This document shows positions 12,355-25,347 of a stretch of DNA of 64,000 bases, one piece after another (the first letter of the stretch is position 1; each line of letters begins with the position of its first letter). This DNA comes from Archegozetes longisetosus. Its lineage: Eukaryota; Arthropoda; Arachnida; Sarcoptiformes; Trhypochthoniidae. The translations under genes were made by a program, and so were the position numbers. The stretch lies in assembly GCA_018873245.2 (NCBI GenBank), contig JAEMBT020000004.1:9854652-9918651 (forward strand), given 5' to 3'. The notes below the pieces were generated by a model, which was given only the letters and a program-made list of their open reading frames with translations, ran no database searches and was not told where the DNA came from.

Positions 12355-15300
12355 ATGGCAAACCGTATTATCACTACTAATAATCATTTAGTCGATACCA
12401 ACGGACTCCATAATAATCCGTTGGTATCACTACCAGACTCGCCACCCGTCGGTGACCACTCCGAGTCCGAAGAAGACATTGGCATCAATGATGACAATGA
12501 TCCCAAACGCACAACAAATGACGATCGGGTCAAGAAGAGAGCGAAGAGACCCTCGAAGATGTTGATTCAATCTAGTGCCGCCATCAATGCTGTCAGCGGT
12601 GGTATGAGTCAAGTGGCCATCAATGGTCACGCCACGGCACCGAATGGCATCAGTTCGGGTCTTGTCTCTCCCAAACTAACCAACGGAGTGAATCAAATGA
12701 AAAAGTTTACCAAAAATAGTCGCCGATCTCGAGGAAGATTCGGTAGAGGACTACCGAAGAAAGGTCTGGAACTTTTATGACTATTAGCTACGATCTATTT
12801 ATAGTTTTGTTTTTGTCTTTATTTTTAGTTTTAAAGGGTTTTGTTATGCAAATTAACTTTTTGTTTACAACTCCTGAACATTTGCTTAGTTAGTCTACAA
12901 TGAGTTAGATATTGTCAACATATTGTGCCAGTTCTACTAAACTTTTACAAAATTATAGCCCATATCTAATTAAAATATTGTTAATTGATCTAAAATATGG
13001 AACCAATTGTGACTCTCAAGCCATAGATATGTGAAATAATGTCTATTTGCATATCGAATATATCGATAGTTAAGCAAATCGAAAGTTATAGCATTATAGC
13101 CTGAGCTCATGCTTTGCTTCGACCAAAATTTTTGCTTTCATTTCCCTCTCTTTAGTATCCCTTCTCTGTTAGGAACCTAAGCTTGTGATTGGCTGTCGAC
13201 AGATCTAGTGCTCGCTCTATGGCTACACCGTTGCGTTCCGCAAAGTTTCGCGCTTTGCCTGCAGATTCAGATGTGCACAAATTTTTGTAGAAGATATTCC
13301 TGTGCAGCGAGTCTTAAGTTGACTTCAAAAGTGAATATTATAAGCGACTGTTTGTAATACGTGACTCTTATCTCATTTGTGTCCTATTTCTCGGTCAATA
13401 GTGTTTTTGTCAACAAAGGTTTTGAATTAATGTGTTTCGTATCTAATGTGCTAAATTCAAGTTAATTTTTGCCTTAACGATATGCCGTAAGAGTTGTCTG
13501 TACACAGCGGAAGCTTTAGTTTATTCTCGCTAAACATTGCTGTTGTCCTTGAATTGTGTAGAAATAGGCAAAAATGGTTTGACGAGAGTTATGCCTATTG
13601 GTTAGTGAGACGGGGCTTGTGTTACTGTTAAAACTGCTTCTAATGTATTTGTGAGGGGAGTGTTCACCAAAACAAAGGTGACCTTCAGTTTAGACTTGTT
13701 TTGCTCAAATCTATCAATGAATGATACGAGTCACTAATAATGAGTTAAACATTTGGAACAAATAAGAAGTTGATCGCTTCTCCAAATTATATACCGTTTA
13801 TACTCTTGTTTTTGTTTAATTTGCCATAACGTGTTCGATCACAATCAACAATCAAACTACAAATAAATAATTTGAAAACTTAAAGCATATAATGAACTGA
13901 CAAAAAATTATTTTACAAATAAATGATTATTAATTTGTAACAAGTCGTTATCTATAAATATGAGTTTTTTGCGTAAGTATTTATTTTAAATTCAGATTAA
14001 GGCCAATAAAATTAATATGAATAAAAGCGAGCAATTGAACGATTATTTTTAACAAGAAACTTGTTAGCAAATAACTTAATAGGTATCATAAGACTTAAGA
14101 CATTGAATTTTCTAGAAAAAAATGCTTTAGTTCATTGTTTTTGACTAAATGCCAGTTTTCCTAAAGTTACGATTGCACTCATTTCTCATTGTTAATAATA
14201 CTTTGAGGAAATGGTTTAAATACTTGTGGATTTATCTCACCATTTATTTGATAATTTCAAGTTTTCATCTGTTTTGACTCAAGTGTTGGCTATTTTAAGA
14301 AATGATAGGCAAATATTGCGACTAAATGCGTATAAGACCTAAGATCAAAACATCTGAACCTAATTTTGAGCTTATTGTTAAAAAGTAATCCAAATGACAC
14401 TTAGCATTTAATGGAATAAATTAATATTTGGGTTAGTACTGAAAAAGTTTGATTAAATATGAATAGGAGTTTAGTTTTGGTGGTGCGCACACTTTGCTGA
14501 GAGATGGGAGACTCCCATTCATAGGCTTTAGGATCAATAAAGAACTTTCTAGAAAACAGCTTATTGTCCAACAAACACTTCCATTTGAAGAAGTGGCAAA
14601 TTTATCTTCAACTTAAACTTGCTCTTTCCAAATCTAGAATTCTGATTGAAATACCGAAAAATTGATAGTATGTTAGGTATGCTGAAGTCAGGCCTGAAAC
14701 CATTAGTTTGTAGGCTTAGCTCATCTGCGAACCGGTTTAATTTATTCTCATATTAATTTGAATCTTAGTGCTTAAAAGCACTCTAAGTTATGTTTGACTT
14801 GCAATATGAAAACCCGATTTTTTTGCCTCTAAGCCTATCTTTTCTGTAAACAGAATCTTTTAAATTGTATTGAATGTTATACAAAGAATTTTCTCTCCTT
14901 ACAGAGCCTTTAGAGTATGTCTGGGAATTAGTATCTCAATTGAATTTTGTTCATAGACTTAGCATGCTCTACGAAAATTGCGCAATTTATCCATTTATAA
15001 ATCTTTATTGGTTAGACTTATACAATCAAATGTATTGAAACGACGTGATTTTTTGCTGACAGCTATTTTTATGGTACAAAATTAGTCTTTTAGCTAAACT
15101 TCATTTACATTGAGGCTTAATCAGTTTCGTTCAGTATTTTTGAGCTTAAGTTTAGTAAGCAATTATTGATTTCTGCCCACTAAACAAAATTATCTTATTT
15201 TTATTTTACAGCTAATCTTCAATAGTCTCTTTTGTTTTCAAATAATCAAATAATTTTGTTACTCAATATTAAGAGTTGATTTTCTCAATAGACTTGAACT

Positions 15301-18300
15301 GAATAGTGGTCTGTTGTTTGAATTAAATGAATACTGTTTAATTAAAACGACTTCTAAACACAATATTTACATTAGATATCTAGAGGAACTGTATTTCCCT
15401 TAGAAACAAAAATATTGAAAAACTACTCTCTAGTTTGATAGGACTGGTTGGCAAAAACCAAACGCCAACAATTAATACAAATGCTTCTGTAGGTATTTTG
15501 TAGCTTAAATAACTAAACGTTTGTCGTTATTCACAACTTGATTAGTTTGATAGCAAGTTCACTGGAAGATCACACAACAATTCAATGTTCTTTAGATATT
15601 TTTTATCATTATTTTAACTAATTGATTGCACCTATAGAAGAATATTATCTCAAATACTATTTTTCAAAACAATACATATTCTTATTTATCGTAAAAGTGA
15701 AGATACAGAGTATCTTAATCTTAAAACAAATAATTATAGTCTTCTAAATTGCAATTTAACAAACACTATAATTATTATTAGTATGACTTGAATTTGAACC
15801 GTTTAGTATCATCTTTTCCCTCCTATCTGTTTTCATAGATGTGTCAATTTGTTAGCTAATACCTAGACCGTCGCAAACAAATTAATAGCTTTATTCCTTT
15901 ACTTTTCTTTATTAACTCGATCTACAGTTAGATAATGACAAACTTCAGATACGCTTTATATTCAAATCAATTATTTCCTCTTTTGGTCAAAGCCAACACA
16001 ACTGTACTGTACCTCTAATTGAGTATAAAGTCTATCTCTCACTTGGTTTAATTGCATTGTTTGATCCCTTATATAACTTGACTCGATTCCTGTTTTTCCA
16101 CTTTGTGGATCTAGTCTTTTGCCTCATTCTTTACCATTCGCTCTCATTGAAAACCGATTAAATGATCTCCTCCTTTGCTTTCGGCCATCAACTCTATCAT
16201 TTGTTGGATTGTTTTGTTTTCATTTAAACATTTATTTTGGTAATACTATAAATACTTTGTAGTAGCATTTGTTAACTAAAAAGAGTTATCAAATTGTTTG
16301 TTAAATGCAGCTGTAGTTATGAACGTTTGGCCATCACATTTTGCATTTATTTAAACTGCAAATAAATGGTTTGACTTTTTGTTTCCCAAACATTTGAATT
16401 TTGAATACGTTTTTCCTTTGTAAAGACTCTGAGCTAACGTTACTATTAATATACTGAATTGAATGAGGAAATAAATCTTATTTTCATGTTCTCTAATCTG
16501 TTTTGAAGTTTCTCTAAAAATTGTTATTCTACTAAATCTCCTGTTCGTTATGTTTAAGCCTGAATCTGATAAGATTTGATTGTGAAATGGATTTTCAATG
16601 TTATTTAATTTGAATTTGCTTACATCGAATGTTATCTATAGAATTGAAATTGAATTCTTAAGAGCATTCTGAAAAAACTGAAATTTGTTCATACTATTCG
16701 AATAAATTTGAAGTTTATAATAGCTTATAAATAAACACAAAAGAAAGTGAAATTGCATTTTAAATGAAAATTTTCCTCATTCATAATTGATTTTAAATGA
16801 CCAATGTTTCAAAAACTATAGAATTAGGCCTACAACTGAGAGACTGATTCACTAATAGAATCTCTTTTTCGACTAAATCCAAATGAGCAACATTTCAATC
16901 TAATCCTGTTCATATTAAATCTCATTTCTCCTGAAAATGATTTTTTCTAAATCTTTTTTCCAATTATTTATCAGATGGTTGATTCAACTGATCCAACTAA
17001 GAATTGAAACTTGATCTGATTGAGCTGAACAGATAGACTTTCAGTTTAAAATAGTTTATTTTATGATATTGTAATCTTTTCAAATATTCTGAGTAATGAT
17101 CCGATACTTCCTATGGCTATCATTTGTAGATTTGATGTTCTTTAACTTATTGATCCCACGCTTAAGAATAATGAGTTTCAATACATTGTTGTCTAGACTT
17201 GAAGATACCACTGAATCAATTACTTTATCTAAAATTATTTCCAATCTTCATCACAGGTATAGAAATTCAAACTGAAATCTGTTTGTGATGGCCGAACCTA
17301 TATTTTAATGGATCAATATTTAATATCATAGATTTTCAACCTACTCTTTAATTTTATGACAGTTATTACATGAAAGATATTGTTGAGGATTAAACCTTTT
17401 CTTCGTGTGTTTGGTACTGCTTCAGTCTGAAGTTTATTGTTAAAGCAGTTAATCATTCATTTGTGTGTAGATATTGAAAATGATAAAAACTGAAATATAT
17501 TCAAAGTGTAATACTTAGAGTTGAATGCAATCAATTCTATAGAACAAATTATTGTTGTTTTCTCTTTAAAACCAATTAAGAGAAGGAAAAAGGTTGAGGT
17601 GATTGAACTTATAGTAGAATTAACGGGAAAATGTTAGTCCTTTTTAAATAGGTTTCTGGTTTAACGTTGTATTTAAGTCTCATTTTATCTAATTTCTTCT
17701 AAGGGCATAACTTTCGTTTTCCAATTCACTCTATAAAGTCACTCAACTCATACAAATTGATGACACAATATGCGCAATACATTCTCATATAAGTCCTTCA
17801 TCTAACCAAAAACTGGAGCATTTCATTATCTTTTTAGCTTTCTTTTCTTTATGTCTTGTTTTTACTTAGCTCTATGCATGACTAGTGATGCCAAAGAATA
17901 AACACTGTCTTACCAATTCATATTTCATTTCCATTTTATAAATTTATTGTTTGATTGTTTTGATAAAAAAACCCATTTTTTTAATTTTACATTTCATCTG
18001 TTCATTTTTGCCTTATTTTATTGTCGCTTCAATGAAACCGAGAGGTGAAAGTTTGTTTAGTGTCATTTTATGCAAAACTTGTTTCTACGATCTTTTTTTG
18101 TCATTATACTTATCATTATCATCTTAACAATCATCTAATTATTCAGGTGGTGCCGGAGGAAAAGGAACCTGGGGTAGGCCTGGAAGCGAATTGGTTGGTG
18201 TAGAAGAAAGTCTTGATGATCCTCACGATCCTAATTATGATTCTGATAGTCAGGTATGTCTCAGTTTTAAAGCCTTCAAATGTCAATCTTAGTTTTTATT

Positions 18301-19503
18301 GTTTCAAACTTATAATCGTTAAAATTAGGACAATTGTAAATTTGAAGCCATAACTCCTCCGCTCGAAGAAGACGAAATTGAAAAACATTTGAATCCTATT
18401 CTGACTGAATACTTTGAACATGGAGACACTGAAGAGGTGGCGCTTTCTTTGGAAGAGATTAATTTGGGCGAGAATCAGCACCAAATTCTTGTGATTGCTA
18501 TAACTCTTGCAATGGAGCGCAAGGCCTCTCACCGAGAAATGACATCTGTCTTGATTTCTGACTTATACGGACGCGTTCTGTATGAAGAGCACATCGAACG
18601 CGGTTTTGATATCTTGCTCAATAGTCTCGAAGATTTGGTACTCGATACTCCGACTGCACCAACTGTAAGATATTGAGACAATTGACTCAATTAGCTCTTA
18701 TCATAATGATTATTATTCTATGATCAGGTTCTTGGAAACTTTATCGCTCGAGCAGTGGCTGACGATTGCATTCCACCGAAGTTCGTTCAAAGATACAAGG
18801 GCGTTGTTGAATGCAATCATGCTCGTATTGCAATAGATCATGCAGATGTTCTTCTAAGTATGAAACACGGTTTGGTTCGTTTGGACAGTGTTTGGGGTGT
18901 GAGTGGAGGCATGCGACCAGTCAAATATCTTATCAAACAGGTTCAATCACTCCTCAAAGAATTTCTATCTTCTGGTGATATTGAAGAAGCGACTCGCTGT
19001 CTTCAGGAGTTGGAAGTTCCGCACTTTCATCATGAATTTGTCTATGAAGCTGTTGTTATGGTTATTGAAGACATGGGAGAAAGAGCTATGGATCTCATTT
19101 GCGCATTACTAAAGTCTCTTTGTTCGTCTGTTATTGTCACTTTGGATCAACTGAGAAATGTATGTTCTTTTGTTTGAATAACTGATTAATGTAATTAAAT
19201 CTAATGAAAACTATTTTGTTTATGAAGGGCTTCAATCGAGTTTATCAGGAAATGCCTGAAATATGCATTGATGTTCCACACGCGTATAACATTCTTGAGA
19301 AGTTCGCTGCTAAATGTGAAAAACAAGGATTCTTTCCAACTGATCTTCTCAGAAACATGCCGTCAAGGTTTGTACTGTTTATTTCTCAAAAAAATAATTT
19401 ACCATTCAAAATAAAACTAACTTGACTTTGTTTACCGTTTACGTTTAGGGGACGTAAACGATTTGTCTCTGAGGGAGACGGAGGACAGGTTAAGGACGTT
19501 TAG
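12355..19503 (+). CDS. PDCD4: Programmed cell death protein 4
   Basis: Translation inhibitor that binds eIF4A through two MA3 domains. Six exons: 12355-12763, 18147-18253, 18329-18664, 18728-19159, 19228-19367 and 19449-19503; 492 aa. The N-terminal exon encodes a Ser/Asp-rich, basic region ending FGRGLPKK; exon 2 continues GGAGGKGTWGRPG exactly as in vertebrates. MA3-1 covers about residues 186-305 (ILTEYFEHGDTEEVA, ERKASHREMTSVL) and MA3-2 about 346-468 (CLQELEVPHFHHEFVYEAVV). The C-terminus SRGRKRFVSEGDGGQ keeps the basophilic kinase site RKRFVS. Intron 1 is 5,383 nt, while the others are 62-76 nt. The minus-strand and other-frame openings in exons 1 and 3 are shadows. Confidence 0.96.
12764..18146 (+). 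other. PDCD4 intron 1
   Basis: A 5.4 kb intron with no open reading frame. Mostly AT-rich. The part at about 13080-13640 is clearly less AT-rich, has CpG-containing stretches and an inverted CCAAT box (gattggct, about 13190), and could be an alternative promoter or enhancer. A perfect short palindrome (tgggagactccca) lies near 14505. Nothing else recognised. Confidence 0.5.
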
Positions 19504-20234
19504 TTACTAATGAAACTGCGATTCATTGAACGTATCCTCAAGAAATGCATAAATTTTTTGTCTTTATTATAACTTTTGGCCAAAACTAATTGATATAATT
19601 GTCGTATTAAAATATATAATTTAAGCGCTTCTGGGATATAATAATCGGTTTTGCTTTTGTTATCATTTGTTTTTTGAGGTGATCCAAAATAATTCACTTA
19701 AATTAGTAAAATTACTAAATTTTACAACAAAAAAAAGAAGAGGTGATGTCATGTATGCTCAAAGCGATTACAAGTTTGTTAAATGACTTAACTGAGAACG
19801 CAGTGTTCATCAAAATTTATGGTACAATTCAATTCATTTCAATTTGTAAACTTATACCGTATCGGTAGCGATGATATTTTGAAATTCTGTATAAAATGAT
19901 AATAAATACATTACATTGTCTTATTTGATAATGTTTTGAAGATAATAAATAAAAGAAATGTTGAAAAAAAACTCGTTTATTCACTTAAATGCTTAACAAT
20001 AAAATTTATATAATTTTCAATGGTTTAAGTGCCAAATAATCTATGGACAGGATTGAAGAGCAGTTGAAGTCTCCACTAAATAGAAGTTCAGTGGAATTTA
20101 TATATCTCTCATGGGTAGGAATAATAATTTTATTGATAAATTCATTAGAATATAGTTATCATGTGGATCAAAATTGTTAAAATTAAATTCTATCACTTCA
20201 ACAAATTTATTGAACAATTAAAATTATGCCTAAC
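19504..20234. other. Convergent 3' region PDCD4/SUCLG1
   Basis: Holds the two 3' UTRs. AATAAA at 19901-19906 (plus) is a likely PDCD4 polyadenylation signal; its complement at 20206-20211 sits 24 nt beyond the SUCLG1 stop. Confidence 0.5.
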
Positions 20235-21636
20235 TTAAGCGAGACCTCTCTGTTTCATTTCTTGCAATAATGCAGAGCCCATTTGGGCCGGAGATTTAGT
20301 GACAGTAACTCCAGCATCTTGTAAAGCATCGATTTTAGCTTGAGCTCCACCTTTACCACCGGCGATGATAGCTCCCGCGTGACCCATTCGACGGCCTGGC
20401 GGTGCTGTCAGACCAGCGATAAAAGAAACGACTGGCTTAGCATTAGGACCACTATTGTGTTGTTTTAAATATTCTGAAGCCAACTCTTCTGCATTACCTC
20501 CTATTTCACCAATTAATATAATACCTGTGATTTAAGTAACAAACTTTATTAATCAGCTCTATTTTAAGCGCTCGACTATTTATATTAACCTTTAGTTTCG
20601 TGATCATTTAGAAAGATTTCGAGGCAGTCAATAAAGTCGGTTCCATTGAAAGGATCGCCACCTATACCAATACATAGTGACTGACCCAAACCTACTTGTG
20701 TTGTCTGATGAACCGCTTCATAAGTCAAAGTCCCGGATCGCGAGACTATTCCAATCTTTCCCTTAGAATGAATATGTCCAGGCATTATACCAATCTTACA
20801 CTCTCCAGGCTTTATAATTCCCGGACAATTCGGGCCAATGAGTCTCGATTTACTTTGATGCGTCAGTTTGTGCTTCACTCTAACCATATCTAACTGTGGT
20901 ATGCCTTCTGTTATGCAAACAATTAATGGTATCTCTGCATCTAATGCTTCGAAAATTGCTTTTGCACATCCCGGCGCTGGGACATAGATAACGGTGGCGT
21001 TCGCGCCAGTCTTGTCAACCGCCTATCACAACGATCGAATTATTGATAAATCATTTTTAATAACTTTGATCAATAAACGAGTGATACCTCTTTTACTGAA
21101 TCAAAGACAGGAAGATTGAGATGAGTTTTGCCTCCTTTTCCAGGAGACACACCTCCGACCAAATTAGTGCCATATTCTAAGGCCTGCTTCGAGTGAAAGG
21201 TTCCCTGTTTTCCAGTAAATCCCTGACAAATAACTTTCGTGTCTTTGCCTATTTTGAGTGCATTTCTGGTCGACGTATAGTTATGTCGAACACATCCCAA
21301 GTTTCGACCTACGATTAAATGAGATCTCAATCATTAAATAGGTCTCAATGAAAGACATCAGATTATCATTATTTCAAACAAATAGTAAACAACTTTTTTG
21401 ATAACTAATAGGTCAAAGTTTTCCCAAATGATAAGACATTTGACTAACACCTTAGGACATACAATGATTTGACAAGTTATACATTTATTATATTAATTAC
21501 TAATTTAATTGTTTGAGCCATTCATTCAATTGTGTTATCGATTGATAGCTTAATTGAAAATTAACCGATTCTTATTTAATTTAAAAGACTTACCAATAAA
21601 TTGCTGTTTGAAAACTAGTCGCATGTGAGTCGCCAT
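20235..21636 (-). CDS. SUCLG1: Succinyl-CoA ligase alpha subunit, mitochondrial
   Basis: TCA-cycle enzyme subunit shared by ADP- and GDP-forming succinyl-CoA ligase. Four exons, minus strand: 21636-21594, 21308-21088, 21022-20590 and 20524-20235; 328 aa. Residues 1-25 ([13 protein letters not shown]...) are a mitochondrial presequence. The CoA-binding Rossmann part has [20 protein letters not shown] and GGVSPGKGG. The ligase part has [44 protein letters not shown] and the phosphohistidine loop [17 protein letters not shown]. Near-identical to animal orthologs throughout. Intron 1 is 285 nt, the rest 65 nt each. Diverges from CDC25 across 1.9 kb. Confidence 0.97.
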
Positions 21637-22144
21637 AACTTATCGATTAATACCAATTGTAAACCAATCAAATTGTTAGTACAAAAAAGTGCTTTTAAAC
21701 ATTAGTTTTTCTCAAGGATGTCATTTGTTCGACGACTCCTATTTTTAAACTATAAGGGAATCTAATTCTATTCAACGTTCTTTATTACTTCACGAACTTT
21801 ATGGATACCTATCCTATCTTACATACGTTTATAGGTCTAACTTTTCAGTTGAAGTTTATTTTATTTTAAAAGTTTCAGATTCATTCTGCTCATGAATCAA
21901 AATTAAAAATGGCATCAACTTTTAATATAAGGTTATAAAAACTTAACTTTTAAAGTTATTACACAAAAAATGAATCGATCTTATAGGCTGTCAATCTTAC
22001 AAACATTTGCGACTAGTAGTTGTAAAGTTGGAACGTTTTTCAATTTTTCTCAATTGTTATGATCAGCATTAAAAATAACGAAAGGTAGATAGAAAGCAGG
22101 AACAAAATTCATATTTCATAGTTTCTACTAACAATTTCAGTTTT
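21637..22144. other. Intergenic, SUCLG1 upstream
   Basis: AT-rich sequence containing the SUCLG1 promoter. Nothing else recognised. Confidence 0.45.
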
Positions 22145-22668
22145 CTGTCATAGTAGTGATGAGCAGGTCCCGACCCTAGAGATCTTCCTGAAAGACCTGA
22201 GCGTGCACCTCTCACATAAACGCAAATCCGAATCTCTTATAGAATCTCTTTTAAAGATCTGGATCCGGACTTGGATCTCAAATACATTTTGTTTATTTGA
22301 ATGATTTCAATAGTTCTATGCTGATTTCGCATATAATTTAATACGTCATTTCTCTGTCGTGTTTATTATAAAAAAATATTAATTGTCTAAATGATAGTAC
22401 GGTAGAGATATGCACGTAGCTTGGCTCATGAGTACCACCATTTGAAACACTTTAAATTTATATTTTTATCACTGAATAAATATTCATTTCAATCATTCAT
22501 ATTATTTTTTGAGGTCTTCACTCAGAAGTCTTTTTAAGGACTTGGACCAGATCTGAATTATTTTATCGAGACCCAAACCTGAACCTCAACTAGTATTAAG
22601 AACTAGACTCGGATTTGGACCGCAGGTCCTTCAGGATCTAGGGTCTTTTAGGCTGAGCTCTATGACAG
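22145..22668. mobile_element. Foldback element with long imperfect terminal inverted repeats
   Basis: The left arm starts ctgtcatag and runs through cctagagatcttcctgaaag; the right arm is its imperfect reverse complement, ending ctatgacag. The matching arms reach more than 100 nt inward, including a gcaaatccga / tcggatttgg pair. No coding frame. Composition of the arms (ggtc, gacc, aacctg words) is unlike the flanks and resembles repeats near 57.3-57.6 kb. Ends near TAGTGATGAGC suggest a hAT-type MITE, but I cannot define a target-site duplication. Confidence 0.6.
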
Positions 22669-23535
22669 CCATAGGATTAGTTAAAAACTTGCGTAGATTT
22701 AGTCCTGTTCAATTCAAGTTTAGTAGTTTTAATTCAATTCATTTGAAGAATAAGAACAACAAAAATGTCAGTTTCAAACAATTATAATGAACGGAGACAT
22801 GAATGGAATTTAAAATTACAGTAAAATTGAATAATTTATTCTTCAAGTTTAAAGTGAAACAATGTCCAAGTGACACCAATACAACGAGTCAGACCTCTAT
22901 TTTATTCTCTTATCTTATTGGAGCAAAAGCTATGCCATTGGGCGCTAAATACCAGATTTTGAATGCTTTAGCGCATACTGTACTTTAGTACTGTTCATAA
23001 AGTATCGTACTTTCTAACTCTTAATTCCTTACGTTTTAATTAATTAAAACACTATTTATATCCAATAATCATATATTATAACCACCAAAACTTGTTGATT
23101 ATATTACCCTTGAAGTAATGATCGGTTTTGTGCACTAAAAAATGAAAAATACATATAAAATGCAAATAAAGTAGCTGGCGGTCAGTTAGAATAACAACAA
23201 TTGAATTCAGTATAAATCACGCAAATAATCAAAACTTACTAAATAATAAGTATTCAAATTTTTGTAGACTTTTAAATAAATTTCTCAACAGAATGACTCT
23301 TAATCAGGATTTAATTACAATTAAAACTTTATAATAGTTTTAAAAAGTTTACTACTTATCAAAAAAAGTACAATAATTTATGAACAGATTTTTGAATAAA
23401 GGGATTCAGATTTGAATGAATTGGGAGGCAAACAAATCAAACAAAAGTGAACTCCTTTAACGTATTGTTTGCCTAACATTCATTTAAATTGCACTTGTAT
23501 TTTAATTGTTTTTTAATTAAATAAATATCTTAAGA
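22669..23535. other. Intergenic, CDC25 upstream
   Basis: AT-rich. A short hairpin with an 8-bp perfect stem (gcgctaaa 22942-22949 with tttagcgc 22967-22974) lies here. The promoter of CDC25 must be within. Confidence 0.4.
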
Positions 23536-24954
23536 ATGGCTGATGGCATAGACGGAAGCAGTGAAGATGTGTTTATGTCAGAAATATTAGATGAAAGTGG
23601 ATGCAGCGACAGTTCATTCAACGATTCGATGCCATTTGGAATCAATAGTCTATTAAGAGAACCATTACAGTTAACTAAAACTAGATTAGACTTTAATCAA
23701 ATACAAACTCCCCGAATCACACTCGTTAATGACCGAAAACGCAAAAACCCTACGAGAAGATGTCTCTCCACTGATTTGTCCAACACTTCCTTCACTACTC
23801 CAGAGGTATTCAACTATTGTTCACTACTTTCGCTCCTCTTTTCAATTATCAATAGCTCACTTCTTATTTACTAATATCTAGCGCAATTTGAGTCCAACTT
23901 TCCTACAATTCAGGCAATCAAAAGAGAAAAATGAGAATAACTTCACTCCAGTTCTGAAATTTACAAAATTGTCGCCTGAAAACGAAGAGAACGAGTCGTT
24001 AGCGGCAAACACTGATACGCCTAAACTAACAGATAATGCAAATGAGTCACTACTATCAAAAAACAATTCAATGAGCAGACCGAATGTTTATAAGATTCGC
24101 AAAAGCAACTCCATGGTTTCATCGACTACTAAAAAGCATCCGTCATTCTTCAGATGTCATTCGGAAAACGAAGCATCCATCATGAAAGCAGTTCAGCTCT
24201 CATGCTCTGATCCATCATTAATCGGAGACTTCAGCAAATCATACGCTTTACCATTAATTCAAGGCAAACATCAAGATCTTAAGTCAATCTCAGTCGACGT
24301 GTTGGCTCAAGTGATTAGAGGCCATTACAGTGATCTCATAGAAAGCTATACAATAGTTGACTGTCGTTATCCCTATGAATACAACGGCGGACACATCATA
24401 GGTGCCAAAAATATTTATTCACAAGAAGCCATTCTTAACGAGTTCATCAAAAACAGAGCAAACGCGCCCACAAATCAGAGTTATAATAGAAGACGTATTT
24501 TAGTATTTCATTGCGAATTCTCATCAGAACGCGGACCCACTCTGTAAGACCATTATTTCTGTTTCAATTGACTAATTAATCTATTGTTGAATTGAATTAC
24601 TAATTAATCTATTGTTAAATAAGATCTCGTTTTTTGCGCAATAACGATCGTTCAACTAATAAAGACTATTACCCAGCTCTACATCATCCAGAAATTTATT
24701 TACTCGAAGGCGGATATAAAGCATTCTTCGAAAAATATCGCGTAATTAAAACTATTTTGCTTGTTTTTGTTTCAATTATATTAAAGTGTTTTCAATTTGA
24801 TACGTAGGAATTGTGTGAGCCGCCCGAATATTTGCCGATGCATTCAAAAGAGTACGAACATCAATTGAGACGCTTTAGAGCTATTGTAAAAAGTTTAAGC
24901 ACCGATGGAAAAAACTCTGCCTCAATGTTCAAAACTACAAATAAGGCTAATTGA
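23536..24954 (+). CDS. CDC25: CDC25 (M-phase inducer) dual-specificity phosphatase
   Basis: Removes the inhibitory phosphates of CDK1/2 to drive mitotic or meiotic entry (string/twine in fly). Four exons: 23536-23805, 23882-24543, 24624-24741 and 24808-24954; 398 aa. Residues 1-215 are a disordered Ser/Asn/Thr-rich regulatory region with several S/T-P sites. The rhodanese-like catalytic domain begins about residue 240 ([33 protein letters not shown]). The active-site loop [10 protein letters not shown] puts the nucleophile at about Cys301 and the CX5R arginine at about 307. The C-terminus keeps [21 protein letters not shown] and [14 protein letters not shown]. Start context aagaATGG is good. 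Introns are 66-80 nt. Confidence 0.95.
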
Positions 24955-25347
24955 CTATTATTTCTTCTTAACTATTTTAATGAAGTGGGCGATTTTTTTA
25001 CTTGTTTTATCTTAATTTTAATTGATTTTACCAATAATTTATTTCGTTCCTGTCATTTCGTTGACATTATTTACATATCATTGACTTATGCAATTTTTTT
25101 TTATGAAAAAACAACTTTTATATATGTATAGCGATGCCGTTTTGTCAATCTGACAACTTAACTACTGAAAAGAACTCGTAAGATTTTTCAAGTAAATATT
25201 AAGTAATGAGAAATACTTTTTATTCAACTTAATGTTTGCTAATAAATGTTTTATGGCATCTTTCTGGTAAAAATGATTACAAATGTAACATTGATAATAA
25301 AAGGTGATCCAAATGGTTATCAAAATGAGTGGCACTTTATATTGTCT
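24955..25347. other. Convergent 3' region CDC25/clarin
   Basis: AT-rich 3' UTR sequence for both genes; nothing else recognised. Confidence 0.45.
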
